Source: Arcobacter sp. F2176
Lineage (GTDB): Bacteria; Campylobacterota; Campylobacteria; Campylobacterales; Arcobacteraceae
DNA length: 64,000 nt
Direction: 5' to 3'
NCBI RefSeq assembly: GCF_004116465.1
Contig: NZ_PDJV01000005.1
Location: 1-64,000, forward strand
Shown: positions 19,293 through 27,354 of the stretch, piece by piece
How positions within the stretch are numbered: the first letter of the stretch is position 1
Layout: each line of letters opens with the position of its first letter
Translations under genes and position numbers: made by a program
The notes under the pieces: generated by a model
Databases searched by the model: none
Seen by the model: only the letters and a program-made list of their open reading frames with translations
Told to the model about the DNA's origin: nothing

Positions 19293-19313
19293 TCCTAAAT
19301 TTTAAGTTTAGGA
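19293..19313 (-). promoter_or_regulatory. hairpin that may sequester the SD of the efflux operon
   Basis: A 7-bp perfect inverted repeat, TCCTAAA/TTTAGGA with a 7-base loop. On the minus strand the 3' arm TTTAGGA contains the AGGA ribosome-binding site of the FixH/YtkA-like gene. If transcribed, it would hide the SD. It could equally be a DNA palindrome next to the operator at 19328-19343. Confidence 0.4.
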
Positions 19314-19327
19314 ATTCTAGCTGTATT

Positions 19328-19343
19328 GTGTGGAGTGTGTGTG
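19328..19343 (-). promoter_or_regulatory. candidate copper-regulator operator (site 2)
   Basis: On the minus strand, CACAC-N6-CACAC within a 9-bp perfect direct repeat (CTCCACACA twice, 11 bp apart). It is GC-rich against a very AT-rich background and ends 43 bases upstream of the first efflux gene. OmpR-family regulators bind direct repeats spaced 10-11 bp. Confidence 0.6.
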
Positions 19344-19347
19344 GAGA

Positions 19348-20442
19348 TTAGAAGTTTAGAGTTATTGTTGTACTTTCATCATAAATAGAGTTAATATCTA
19401 TTTTTATATTGTATTTTTTACTTATCTCATTGACTATACTTAATCCAATACCAAAGCCACCTTGATAGGAAGTTGCTCTATAGTATCTTTTAAATATATC
19501 ATTTATTTTTGTCTGTTGTATTCCTATTCCTGTATCTTTTATAATAAGTTTATTATTATTTAGAGTAATAAAGATTGTTCCATTTATTTTATTATATTTT
19601 ATTGCATTTGAAATTAGATTATTAAATACTCTAATAAAGTCTTCTTTGAGTATTTTATAACTATATTCTTGGATATCTAAATTGATTTTTATTTTCTTTT
19701 TATTTGCTAAAGGCTCAAAATACAGTAGTTGTTCTTTTATAACTTCACCAAGAGATATCTCTTTTAAATCTTCTTTTTCAAAATCTTTTTGTAAAAAAAC
19801 ATATGTCAAGTCTTTGTAAATCTCAGAGACTCTTTTTGCGCTTAATCTTACACGCTCAATTTGTTTTGAATTTAAATCTTTACCTTCTGTAGACATAAGT
19901 ATTGCACTAATTGGTGTGTTTAATTCATGTGTTGTATCTTTTATAAAGTTATTTAACTTATCTCTTTCTTCTTTTATTGGCTTAATAAAGAGTTTTGCTA
20001 AATAAAATCCAATAAGAGCAATAATTGAATAAATAAGAAAGAAAAGTACTATTATGTTTATTTCTAACTCTTTTATTTGTTTAGAATACAGATGTTCTTT
20101 TATGGCAATTGCATATATTCCTAAGTGCCCAAAAGTAGACTTATCAACCAATACAAAGCTATTTTTTTCTTCTATAATATCTTTTTTTAAATCTATTTTT
20201 TCATCAATATTACCATAAACTTTTTTCCCACTATTATCATAAAAAGCCAATTTATAATCTTTTGGTTCAAAGTCTCCTGATATATCTATTTTTGTTCCAT
20301 TCATATGTGCAACTATTATTTTTGAAGCAATTTTTGAAGCAATATTTTGCATTCTTGATTTTGTTAAATCAAAATAGAGTTTTTGTTGGTTTTCAAAATA
20401 CAAAAAAGCTATCAAAGTCATTAATATAAAAGATGATCCCAA
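19348..20442 (-). CDS. copper-type sensor histidine kinase
   Basis: Membrane sensor kinase. There are two membrane helices (about residues 1-15 and 125-150 from the TTG) around a periplasmic sensor of about 105 residues. The H-box is DTTHELNTPISAIL, the N-box NLISNAIKYN, and the ATP-lid motifs IKDTGIGI and GGFGIGLSI. It pairs with the adjacent regulator and probably senses periplasmic copper. The only in-frame start here is TTG at 20442, which cuts into the first helix. The natural ATG at 20480 overlaps the regulator stop (ATGA) but is one base out of frame across an A6 run. One extra A would restore a typical N-terminus (MKKSTFYKFLSLYLGSS). Confidence 0.8.
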   Translation of the reverse strand: MGSSFILMTLIAFLYFENQQKLYFDLTKSRMQNIASKIASKIIVAHMNGTKIDISGDFEPKDYKLAFYDNSGKKVYGNIDEKIDLKKDIIEEKNSFVLVDKSTFGHLGIYAIAIKEHLYSKQIKELEINIIVLFFLIYSIIALIGFYLAKLFIKPIKEERDKLNNFIKDTTHELNTPISAILMSTEGKDLNSKQIERVRLSAKRVSEIYKDLTYVFLQKDFEKEDLKEISLGEVIKEQLLYFEPLANKKKIKINLDIQEYSYKILKEDFIRVFNNLISNAIKYNKINGTIFITLNNNKLIIKDTGIGIQQTKINDIFKRYYRATSYQGGFGIGLSIVNEISKKYNIKIDINSIYDESTTITLNF

Positions 20443-20476
20443 ATATAAAGATAAAAACTTATAAAATGTACTTTTT

Positions 20477-21139
20477 TCATTTGCTGTTAAATCTATAACC
20501 TACTCCTCTTATATTTGTAATCATATTTTCCTCTAGAATTTTTCTAAGATTTTTTATATATGTTCTTATGGTAGAGGCATTGGGGCTCTCTTCATATACC
20601 CAAACATTTGAAGACAACTCTTCTACACTTATTATTTTATTTTTATTTCTTATAAAATACATCAACACTTCTATCTCTTTTTTTGATAAATGTATCTCTT
20701 CGTTTTCTTTTATTACAAGTAAATTATTTGCATCAAGAATCATATTATTTGATAATTCTAATTGAGTTGAAGAAGAGATATTGAAGAGTCTTTTTATGTT
20801 ATTTATTCGTAAATCAAGTTCTTTTAACTCAAAAGGTTTTTTTATATAATCATCACAACCACTTTGAAAACCTTTTTCTATGTCATCAGTTAAATTTAAC
20901 GATGTTAAAAAGATTGCAGGAGTTTTAATATTGTTTTTTCTTAAGTCAGATAGAAGATCAAAACCCTTTATTTCTGGTACATTTACATCTAAAAGTAATA
21001 AATCAAATTTTTGAGAATACAATAATTCCTCTGCTTCGTTACCTGTAAAAGTAGTTATAACTTTATGTCCCATTTCCAATAAATGTTCTTCTATAATCTC
21101 ATTTAAAATCAAATCATCTTCCATCAAAAGTATTTTCAT
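20477..21139 (-). CDS. OmpR-family response regulator (copper island)
   Basis: A 220-residue regulator. The receiver domain has the phospho-acceptor Asp in LLLLDVNVPEIKG and Lys in KKPFE. The C-terminal winged helix ends IRTYIKNLRKIL and NIRGVGYRFN. I chose the ATG at 21139 (MKILLMEDD) rather than the upstream extension because AAGGAACT lies just before it and it matches the family N-terminus. Its stop overlaps the apparent ATG of the kinase. It probably binds the 11-bp-spaced ACAC repeats described at four promoters of this island, and is divergent from the DUF411 gene. Confidence 0.9.
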   Translation of the reverse strand: MKILLMEDDLILNEIIEEHLLEMGHKVITTFTGNEAEELLYSQKFDLLLLDVNVPEIKGFDLLSDLRKNNIKTPAIFLTSLNLTDDIEKGFQSGCDDYIKKPFELKELDLRINNIKRLFNISSSTQLELSNNMILDANNLLVIKENEEIHLSKKEIEVLMYFIRNKNKIISVEELSSNVWVYEESPNASTIRTYIKNLRKILEENMITNIRGVGYRFNSK

Positions 21140-21209
21140 CGAGTTCCTTTTAAAAAAGTAATTGTAGCATAATATATTTTTTTGCATTTTATTTCTCTTA
21201 TTCTATTTG

Positions 21210-21225
21210 CACACTTTTTACACAT
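21210..21225 (+). promoter_or_regulatory. candidate copper-regulator operator (site 3)
   Basis: CACAC-N6-CACAT on the + strand in the divergent region between the response regulator and the DUF411 gene, ending 62 bases before the latter. One half-site has a mismatch, so this is the weakest of the four sites. Two copies of CTCTTGATA (21227 and 21245, 18 bp apart) lie directly beside it. Confidence 0.4.
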
Positions 21226-21287
21226 ACTCTTGATAACATTACTCCTCTTGATATCTTAAAAAAGAAAAAAATTATAGAGGAATACAA

Positions 21288-21716
21288 ATGAAAAAGACAA
21301 TATTATTTTTAATATTTATTGCCATAACTACTTTTGCAAATGGGAATAAGACAATGACTGTTTACAAATCACCTTATTGTGAGTGTTGTGAAAATTGGAT
21401 CAATATTATGAAAACAAAAGGCTTTGATATAAAAGTCTACCAAACAAACAATATGAATGAAATCAAAAAGAAAGCAGGTCTTCAAGCTGAACAAACTTCA
21501 TGTCACACAGCCTTTGTAGATGGTTACTTTATTGAAGGACATGTTGATTATTCGGCTATTGAAAAAATGTTGGCTGAGAAACCTGATATTTTAGGTATTT
21601 CTACTCCTGGCATGCCTTTAGGAAGTCCAGGCATGGAACAAGATAATATTAAACAACACTACAATATTATTTATGTGAAAAAAGATGGTTCGCAAGGAAT
21701 TTATGAAAAACATTAA
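21288..21716 (+). CDS. DUF411 metal-binding protein
   Basis: A 142-residue exported protein (signal peptide about residues 1-19). The DUF411 signature is the Cys cluster YCECCENW at 30-37, a further Cys in SCHTAFVDGYFIEGHV near residue 66, and the Met/Gly-rich tail ISTPGMPLGSPGME. DUF411 proteins are regularly encoded with copper-resistance genes and are thought to bind or deliver copper in the periplasm. It is transcribed away from the two-component genes and converges on copA over a shared terminator. Confidence 0.88.
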   Translation: MKKTILFLIFIAITTFANGNKTMTVYKSPYCECCENWINIMKTKGFDIKVYQTNNMNEIKKKAGLQAEQTSCHTAFVDGYFIEGHVDYSAIEKMLAEKPDILGISTPGMPLGSPGMEQDNIKQHYNIIYVKKDGSQGIYEKH

Positions 21717-21746
21717 AAAAGTTGTAAATTATATTTACAACTTTTT
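21716..21746. terminator. bidirectional terminator between the DUF411 gene and copA
   Basis: A 14-bp perfect inverted repeat (21716-21729 with 21733-21746; loop TAT) whose arms begin with five A and end with five T. It therefore has a T run on both strands. It overlaps the last bases of both convergent genes. Confidence 0.85.
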
Positions 21747-23915
21747 AATTTTTAGTCTCAATGAATTTAAAACAACACTCACTGAAGAAAAACTCATCGC
21801 AATACCTGCATACATTGGATTTAACATCAATCCAAAGATTGGGTATAAAATCCCTGCTGCAAGTGGTATTCCTAATATATTATAAGTAAATGCCCAAAAT
21901 AAGTTTTGTTTCACTATTTTCATTGTCTCAATAGATAAATTAATACTTTTAATAATAGAACTTAGTTCATTATGTACTAAAATTATATCTCCAGCATCTT
22001 TAGTAATATCAGAACCAGAGTTTAAAGTAATCCCTATATTTGCTTGTTTTATAGAGGGAGCATCATTTATTCCATCTCCTATAAACATCACTTTTGATTT
22101 CTTTTGCAACTCTTTTATTACTTCATATTTTTCTGTAGGTAAGACTTCACTATAAATCTTTTTGATCCCTAATTTATCAGCTATTTTAGCAGCTGTGATT
22201 TTATTATCACCTGTTAATAAGATAGGCTCTATATTTAGCTGTTTTAGCTCTTTTATCACAGTTATAGCATCATCTTTTAGCTTATCTTCTAAAGAAAAAG
22301 AGCCTATTGTTTTTTTATTTATGGCTACATAAATTAGCCCATTTGATTTTTCTAACTCTTCTAAATAGAATTCTTCATGGTTTTTGTCTATTTGAACACT
22401 GTTTTCATCTAATAACTTTTTATTACCTAAAACTATCTCATCACCATCAAAAGATACTTTTATGCCTTTTCCAGGGATAATATCTATATCTTTTATCTCT
22501 TTGTTTATATCATACTTTTTATCTTTGATAAAACTCACTATTGCTTTTGAAATAGGATGTTCACTATAGTTTTCAATTGAGCCTATTAGTTCAAAATATT
22601 TTTCATCAATATTTGTTTTTGAAACAGTTATTTCCCCTTTTGTCAATGTTCCTGTTTTATCAAATACTGCATATTTTATCTCTTTTATCTCTTCTAGTAT
22701 TTCTGGATTTTTAATCAAAATCCCCTCTTTTGCACCACGACTAACAGAACTTACTATTGCAATTGGTGTTGCTAGTCCTAAAGCACAAGGGCATGAGATA
22801 ATCAAAACACTAATTGCAGCTATTATTGCTTTTTGGAAATCTCCAAATACAAAACCCCAAACCAAAAATGCTAAAACAGAGATAACAATAACAGAAGGTA
22901 CAAATATATTTGCTACTTTATCTGCAAATCTACTAATTGGTATTTGTTTACTTTGTGCAGTTTTCAAAAGTGTAATTATTTTAGATAGTGTTGTATCAGA
23001 AGACTCTTTACTAACCTCTATTTTTATAGTTCCATTGCTATTTAAAGTTCCAGATAATACCTCATCTCCAAGTTTTTTAAAAATAGGCATTGATTCACCT
23101 GTTATCATTGAAGTATCAATATCAGCATTACCTTCAATGATAATACCATCTGTTGGTATTTTCTCTCCACTTTTTACAAGTACTATATCTTTTGGTTTTA
23201 AACTACTTGCTAGCACAGTTTTTATATTTTTGTTTTCATCTATCAAATTAGCATTTACAGGGGCTAAATTCATAAGTTTTTTTAAAAAATCACTCGCTTT
23301 TAGTTTTGAGTTTTCTTCTAAGTATCTTCCTAAAAGTACAAAAGTAATAATTACAGAGGCCCCATCAAAATATAAAAATCTCAAATTCTCAGGGAATAAG
23401 TGTGGAAAAAAGACTACAACTGTTGAGTAAAAGTATGCAGCACTAGTTCCTAGTGCAACTAAAACATTCATATCATAATTTCTATTTATAACGGACTTTA
23501 TTCCAAGTTTATAAAATCGTAATCCACAATAAAACTGAACAATAGAAGCTATTAAAAACACTACATATTTTGTCATTTGTTCATTAAATATATTTAAAAA
23601 CATTAGGCAAAACATAACAATAGTTAAGGTAATAGAGGTAAAAAATATTTTTTTTAGTTTTTTAAAAGAGAGTAATTGTTCTTCTTCTAAGGCTTTTAAA
23701 TCTTCTTCTGCCTTATAGCCTAATTTTTGTATATCACTAGCTAGTTTTTCTTTAGAATAAAGGGAATCATCAATAATAAACTCCCCTTCACTTGAAGCAA
23801 AGCTTACATTAGCAGAGATTACTCCCTTTTTTTTATTTAAAAATTTTTCTATTCCACCTGAACAATTGACACAAGTCATACCTGATATATTTAAATTAAT
23901 TTTTTCTTTTGCCAT
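21735..23915 (-). CDS. copA: Cu(I)-exporting P1B-type ATPase CopA
   Basis: A 726-residue copper ATPase. There is one N-terminal heavy-metal domain with GMTCVNC (Cys15, Cys18). The membrane metal site is CPCALGLATP near residue 375. The phosphorylation loop is DKTGTLTKGE, with SEHPIS in the nucleotide domain and GDGINDAPSI as the hinge. Eight membrane helices are expected. It exports cytoplasmic Cu(I) across the inner membrane, complementing periplasmic export by the RND system. It lies ten bases after the CopZ-like gene and is probably cotranscribed with it. Confidence 0.95.
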   Translation of the reverse strand: MAKEKINLNISGMTCVNCSGGIEKFLNKKKGVISANVSFASSEGEFIIDDSLYSKEKLASDIQKLGYKAEEDLKALEEEQLLSFKKLKKIFFTSITLTIVMFCLMFLNIFNEQMTKYVVFLIASIVQFYCGLRFYKLGIKSVINRNYDMNVLVALGTSAAYFYSTVVVFFPHLFPENLRFLYFDGASVIITFVLLGRYLEENSKLKASDFLKKLMNLAPVNANLIDENKNIKTVLASSLKPKDIVLVKSGEKIPTDGIIIEGNADIDTSMITGESMPIFKKLGDEVLSGTLNSNGTIKIEVSKESSDTTLSKIITLLKTAQSKQIPISRFADKVANIFVPSVIVISVLAFLVWGFVFGDFQKAIIAAISVLIISCPCALGLATPIAIVSSVSRGAKEGILIKNPEILEEIKEIKYAVFDKTGTLTKGEITVSKTNIDEKYFELIGSIENYSEHPISKAIVSFIKDKKYDINKEIKDIDIIPGKGIKVSFDGDEIVLGNKKLLDENSVQIDKNHEEFYLEELEKSNGLIYVAINKKTIGSFSLEDKLKDDAITVIKELKQLNIEPILLTGDNKITAAKIADKLGIKKIYSEVLPTEKYEVIKELQKKSKVMFIGDGINDAPSIKQANIGITLNSGSDITKDAGDIILVHNELSSIIKSINLSIETMKIVKQNLFWAFTYNILGIPLAAGILYPIFGLMLNPMYAGIAMSFSSVSVVLNSLRLKIKKL

Positions 23916-23925
23916 AATTTAGCCT

Positions 23926-24129
23926 TTAATTTAAGATATCAAATCCTAAATCTTTCATCTCATTTTTGAAGTTATTTTCTTGTTCATCAGAATCTATGTC
24001 TACTGTTACTTCTTTTGGAGTTTTTGTTAAATCAACATCTATTGGTCCAAAGTCATCTTCTAAAGATACTTTTATTAGATTTTCACATTTTGCACAATTT
24101 ATTTTTTCTGATTTGTATGTTCTTTTCAT
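23926..24129 (-). CDS. copZ: small heavy-metal-associated domain protein (CopZ-like)
   Basis: A 67-residue single HMA-fold protein with the metal-binding CxxC as NCAKCENLIK (Cys12 and Cys15) and the ending KDLGFDI typical of the last HMA strand. The canonical GMTC is replaced by KINC, so it is a divergent member. It probably hands Cu(I) to CopA, encoded ten bases downstream. AAGGAC SD before the ATG. A candidate regulator site lies 44 bases upstream. Confidence 0.8.
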   Translation of the reverse strand: MKRTYKSEKINCAKCENLIKVSLEDDFGPIDVDLTKTPKEVTVDIDSDEQENNFKNEMKDLGFDILN

Positions 24130-24173
24130 TTTATGTCCTTTTTGTTATATTTTAACATGAAAGTATGGAAGCA

Positions 24174-24189
24174 GTGTGTAGTAAGTGTT
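24174..24189 (-). promoter_or_regulatory. candidate copper-regulator operator (site 4)
   Basis: On the minus strand, AACAC-N6-CACAC, half-sites 11 bp apart, ending 44 bases upstream of copZ. It shares the longer pattern ACAC-N2-ACT-N-CACAC with site 2 at the efflux operon. Confidence 0.5.
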
Positions 24190-24190
24190 T

Positions 24191-24216
24191 AATAAAGAGT
24201 AAAACTACTCTTTATT
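24191..24216 (-). terminator. hairpin overlapping the gltX stop codon
   Basis: A perfect 11-bp inverted repeat, AATAAAGAGTA/TACTCTTTATT with a four-base loop, which includes the gltX stop (24205-24207). The stem is AT-rich and no long T tract follows, so it may be a weak terminator or a 3'-end stabilising hairpin. Confidence 0.5.
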
Positions 24217-25617
24217 AAAGTTTTTCTCGCATGCTATTTTAATTCTCTCACAAACAGTTTCTACACCTAAAACTCCCATGATATCATATACTGATGGAGC
24301 TTGTGTAGAACCAGTAAGAGCCAATCTTATTGGTTGAAAAAGTTGAGGAAATTTTAATTCAAACTCTTCAATAAATGGTTTTGTAACTCCTTCATAATCA
24401 ATGCTAATATTTAAATTATCCGCATTTTCTTCAAGTAATTTTACATAATTATTTAGAATTTTTAAAATAGTTTCATCTTTAATAAACTTTTTAACACCTT
24501 TTGCTTCATAGTCACTTGGTGCATCTAAAATAGCTCCAATCGCATTTTTTAATTCAACTAAAGTTTGAGCTCTCTCTTTTGTCAAGTCTAAGATTATCTC
24601 TTTTTTATCATGTCCACTAATATGGCAATCAAAAAATTCTAACTCTTTTGCTAATCTTTCATTTGATACATTCTTTATATAGTGTGAATTTAGCCATAAA
24701 AGTTTCTCTTCATTAAATGCAGAAGCAGACTTATTAATATGCGTTGGATCAAACAGTTCTAGCATCTCTTCCATTGAAAAGATCTCTTGATCTTTATTTG
24801 ACCAACCAAGTCTTACTAAGAAGTTTAGAAGTGCTTCTGGAAGAAAACCATCTCTTTTGTATTGCATTACATCCATAGCACCATCTCTTTTAGATAGTTT
24901 TTTACCTGATGGATTATTTATCATAGGGATATGGTAAAACTTTGGTGGTTTCCACCCAAGCGCTTCATATATAACTATTTGTTTTGGTGTATTACTTAAG
25001 TGGTCATCACCTCTAATTACATCAGTCATTCCCATCAAAGCATCATCAATTGCAACAACAAAATTATATGTAGGAACTCCATTACTTCTAGCTATAACGA
25101 AATCATCAACTTCATTACTACTAAAATTCATGATAGATCTAACTCCATCAATAAAAGTTATTATTCCATCTTTTGGTGCTTTTATTCTAACAACTGGCTC
25201 TATACCTTCTGGAATAGCAGGTAAAACTTTACCCTCTTCTGGTCGCCATGTTCCATCATATCGAGGAGTTTGCTTATTTGCCATTTGAGTTTCTCTTAAA
25301 GTTTCTAACTCTTCTTTACTCATATAACAAAGGTATGCCTTACCTTCATCTAATAGTTGGTCTATGTATTTTTTGTAAACATCATTTCTTTTTGATTGAT
25401 ACTCTACTGTTCCATCATAATCTAATCCAACCCATTCAAATGCTTCCATAATAGCACTTAAGGCATCTTCATTATTTCTTGCTGTATCTGTATCTTCGAT
25501 TCTTAGTCTAAATTCACCTTTATTTCTTCTTGCCCATAAATAGCTGTATAAAGCTGTTCTTAATCCACCAATATGTAAATATCCTGTTGGACTTGGAGCA
25601 AATCTTGTAACTGTCAT
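24205..25617 (-). CDS. gltX: glutamate--tRNA ligase
   Basis: Class I aminoacyl-tRNA synthetase of 470 residues. The HIGH-type signature is FAPSPTGYLHIGG at the N-terminus and the KMSKS-type motif is KLSKRDGA near residue 239. RLRIEDTD is the usual Glu-binding segment. Campylobacterota commonly have two GluRS paralogues and use GatCAB to convert misacylated tRNAs. gatB is at the right end of this window. From this sequence I cannot say which paralogue this is. Confidence 0.95.
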   Translation of the reverse strand: MTVTRFAPSPTGYLHIGGLRTALYSYLWARRNKGEFRLRIEDTDTARNNEDALSAIMEAFEWVGLDYDGTVEYQSKRNDVYKKYIDQLLDEGKAYLCYMSKEELETLRETQMANKQTPRYDGTWRPEEGKVLPAIPEGIEPVVRIKAPKDGIITFIDGVRSIMNFSSNEVDDFVIARSNGVPTYNFVVAIDDALMGMTDVIRGDDHLSNTPKQIVIYEALGWKPPKFYHIPMINNPSGKKLSKRDGAMDVMQYKRDGFLPEALLNFLVRLGWSNKDQEIFSMEEMLELFDPTHINKSASAFNEEKLLWLNSHYIKNVSNERLAKELEFFDCHISGHDKKEIILDLTKERAQTLVELKNAIGAILDAPSDYEAKGVKKFIKDETILKILNNYVKLLEENADNLNISIDYEGVTKPFIEEFELKFPQLFQPIRLALTGSTQAPSVYDIMGVLGVETVCERIKIACEKNFNKE

Positions 25618-25632
25618 TAATCTATTCCTTAC

Positions 25633-25719
25633 TTATTTAAAATTTTTTAAAAAAAATATTCCTGTTGCGATAACAAATACTGCCAAAAATATAACCATTG
25701 CATAATCAGATACTCTCAT
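25633..25719 (-). CDS. 28-aa single-helix membrane miniprotein
   Basis: ATG at 25719 with a strong AAAGGACT SD at good spacing. The 28-codon frame encodes a hydrophilic start (MRVSDYA), one membrane helix (MVIFLAVFVIATGIFFL) and a basic end (KNFK). It overlaps the last 14 bases of rlmN and fills the rlmN-gltX gap. Its hydrophobicity pattern and SD look like a genuine small membrane protein, but no homologue is known to me. Confidence 0.5.
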   Translation of the reverse strand: MRVSDYAMVIFLAVFVIATGIFFLKNFK

Positions 25720-26773
25720 TTGAGTCCTTTTCTTTGAGTTGTCCACATGCAGCAGAGATATCTAAGCCTTTTGATTCTCGTATTGTGCAAAGCAAACCTT
25801 TACTTATTAAGTAGTTTTGGAATTCTACCATTTTTTTGCTTTCTGGTCTTTGATATGTAGTACCTGGATATGGATTAAAGTATATAAGATTTACTTTCGC
25901 TTTTATTCCATCAAGTAATGATAAAAGTTTTTTAGCACTTGCGATATCATCATTTTTGTCTTTTATAACTAAATATTCAAACATCACCTTTTTTCTAGCA
26001 TCTACAGGAAACTTTTTAACAGCATCAATAATTGATTTTATATTGTAAGCTTTATTCATAGGAATTAATTCACTTCTTAATTCATCATCAACTGCATGTA
26101 ATGAAATTGCAAGTTGTATTCCTAAGTTTTCATTTCCTAGTTTCTCTATTTTTGAAGATATTCCTGAAGTAGAAACTGTTTGTCTTCTTCTATTTATGTA
26201 TAAACCTTCTTCTTCAGAGAAAACTTTTACAGAGTGGACAAAATTTTTATAATTGTCTAATGGTTCACCCATTCCCATAAATACTATATTTAATGATTTG
26301 TTTTCATCAATATTATTATCTCTTTTCATATTTACAATTTGAGCTACTATTTCACCAACTGTAAGATTTCTAACAAATCCACCTTTTGCTGTTAGACAAA
26401 AAGTACAGCCAACTTTACAGCCAACTTGAGTAGATATACAAACTGTATGCTTTTCACCTTTTTCAATAACTCCATCATCACCGATTTGTTTTTCACGCAT
26501 TAGTAAAAATACTGTTTCAACCGTATGTCCATCATGAAGTTTAAAAAGATACTTTATACTTCCATCACTACTTTTTTCTTTTTTTATAATCTTTAATATA
26601 TCGATTGCATAGTTTTCTTTTAAATCTTTTTTTAAATCATTTGGTATGTTTTTCATCTCATCATAAGATGTAGCATATTTTTTATATATCCAATTATAAA
26701 CCTGTTTTGCTCTAAATGATGGTTTTAATTTCTCTTTTAATTCATCTAAAGTAAAGTCATATATTGATTGCAA
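25706..26773 (-). CDS. rlmN: 23S rRNA/tRNA adenine-C2 methyltransferase RlmN
   Basis: Radical-SAM enzyme of 355 residues that methylates C2 of A2503 in 23S rRNA and A37 in some tRNAs. The cluster motif CxxxCxxC is GCKVGCTFCLTAKGGF near residue 122. VFMGMGEPLDNY is the conserved GEP motif near 164. The C-terminal catalytic Cys is in CTIRESKGLDISAACGQL. Its start lies 17 bases 3' of a parS-like site (26791-26806). Confidence 0.95.
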   Translation of the reverse strand: MQSIYDFTLDELKEKLKPSFRAKQVYNWIYKKYATSYDEMKNIPNDLKKDLKENYAIDILKIIKKEKSSDGSIKYLFKLHDGHTVETVFLLMREKQIGDDGVIEKGEKHTVCISTQVGCKVGCTFCLTAKGGFVRNLTVGEIVAQIVNMKRDNNIDENKSLNIVFMGMGEPLDNYKNFVHSVKVFSEEEGLYINRRRQTVSTSGISSKIEKLGNENLGIQLAISLHAVDDELRSELIPMNKAYNIKSIIDAVKKFPVDARKKVMFEYLVIKDKNDDIASAKKLLSLLDGIKAKVNLIYFNPYPGTTYQRPESKKMVEFQNYLISKGLLCTIRESKGLDISAACGQLKEKDSNESI

Positions 26774-26790
26774 ATTTTTCCTTTTTTAAA

Positions 26791-26806
26791 TGTTTCACAT
26801 GAAACA
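26791..26806. other. parS-like site A
   Basis: TGTTTCACATGAAACA lies in the rlmN-nucleosidase gap. It matches the bacterial parS consensus (arms TGTTTCA/TGAAACA, centre CACGTG) at 15 of 16 positions. It is the exact reverse complement of the copies at 33951 and 38861. Confidence 0.6.
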
Positions 26807-26817
26807 TGAAACATTTT

Positions 26818-27354
26818 TTATTTGATTATATTTTTCTCTAATAAATACTTCGTGATTGATTCCATTGCTTTTTTATGGTTTTGTTTAAAATCTTCATGGG
26901 CATTTTTATTTGTATAGTTTGTCACAGCAAATATCCCTGCAACTGGTATTTCAAACTCACGAGCAACTTTTACAACAGAAAAGAACTCCATGTTTTCAAT
27001 TCCTATTCCATATTCATTATACTTTTTAGCTATTTCTTCATTTGTAGTAATATAATTTGAACTATTTACTATAGTGTCATTTCTAGTCATCTTGTTTTCT
27101 GACTCTAATACATTATCAAGTGGAGTATAAGAGTTGTTTTCCAAAAAAGACAATTCTAAATTTGCAGCACGCTTTGATTCTATAATATCTAAAATATTAT
27201 GATTCCCATAACTACCTGCTGTTCCTATAAATAAAATGAAATCAGGTTTATTAAACAGACATCTTCTTGTAAGATTTATAGCTATATCAACTAGCCCTAT
27301 TCCCATAGGTTCAGCGAATTTGAAACTTTCAATGTTTCCTGCACAAATAATCAT
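26818..27354 (-). CDS. nucleoside phosphorylase/nucleosidase-family protein
   Basis: A 178-residue protein of the PNP/UDP phosphorylase superfamily. Visible motifs are FIGTAGSYG near residue 43 and the substrate-binding GIENMEFFSVVKVA near residue 117, with the conserved Met-Glu. The catalytic Asp is uncertain: the usual SD pair appears as VTNYT. At about 178 residues it is shorter than MTA/SAH nucleosidases (about 230). It overlaps the start of the SIMPL gene (27351) by four bases, so the two are coupled. Specific substrate not assignable. Confidence 0.7.
   Translation of the reverse strand: MIICAGNIESFKFAEPMGIGLVDIAINLTRRCLFNKPDFILFIGTAGSYGNHNILDIIESKRAANLELSFLENNSYTPLDNVLESENKMTRNDTIVNSSNYITTNEEIAKKYNEYGIGIENMEFFSVVKVAREFEIPVAGIFAVTNYTNKNAHEDFKQNHKKAMESITKYLLEKNIIK

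Noticed and set aside
21227-21253. CTCTTGATA direct repeat (18 bp apart) as the main copper operator
   Set aside because: Found only at this promoter, whereas the ACAC repeats recur at all four copper promoters. It may be a -35-like element.
26818-27354. Pseudogene call for the short nucleosidase-family protein
   Set aside because: It is shorter than MTA/SAH nucleosidases but has an intact frame, motifs and coupling to its neighbour, so it is kept as a CDS.
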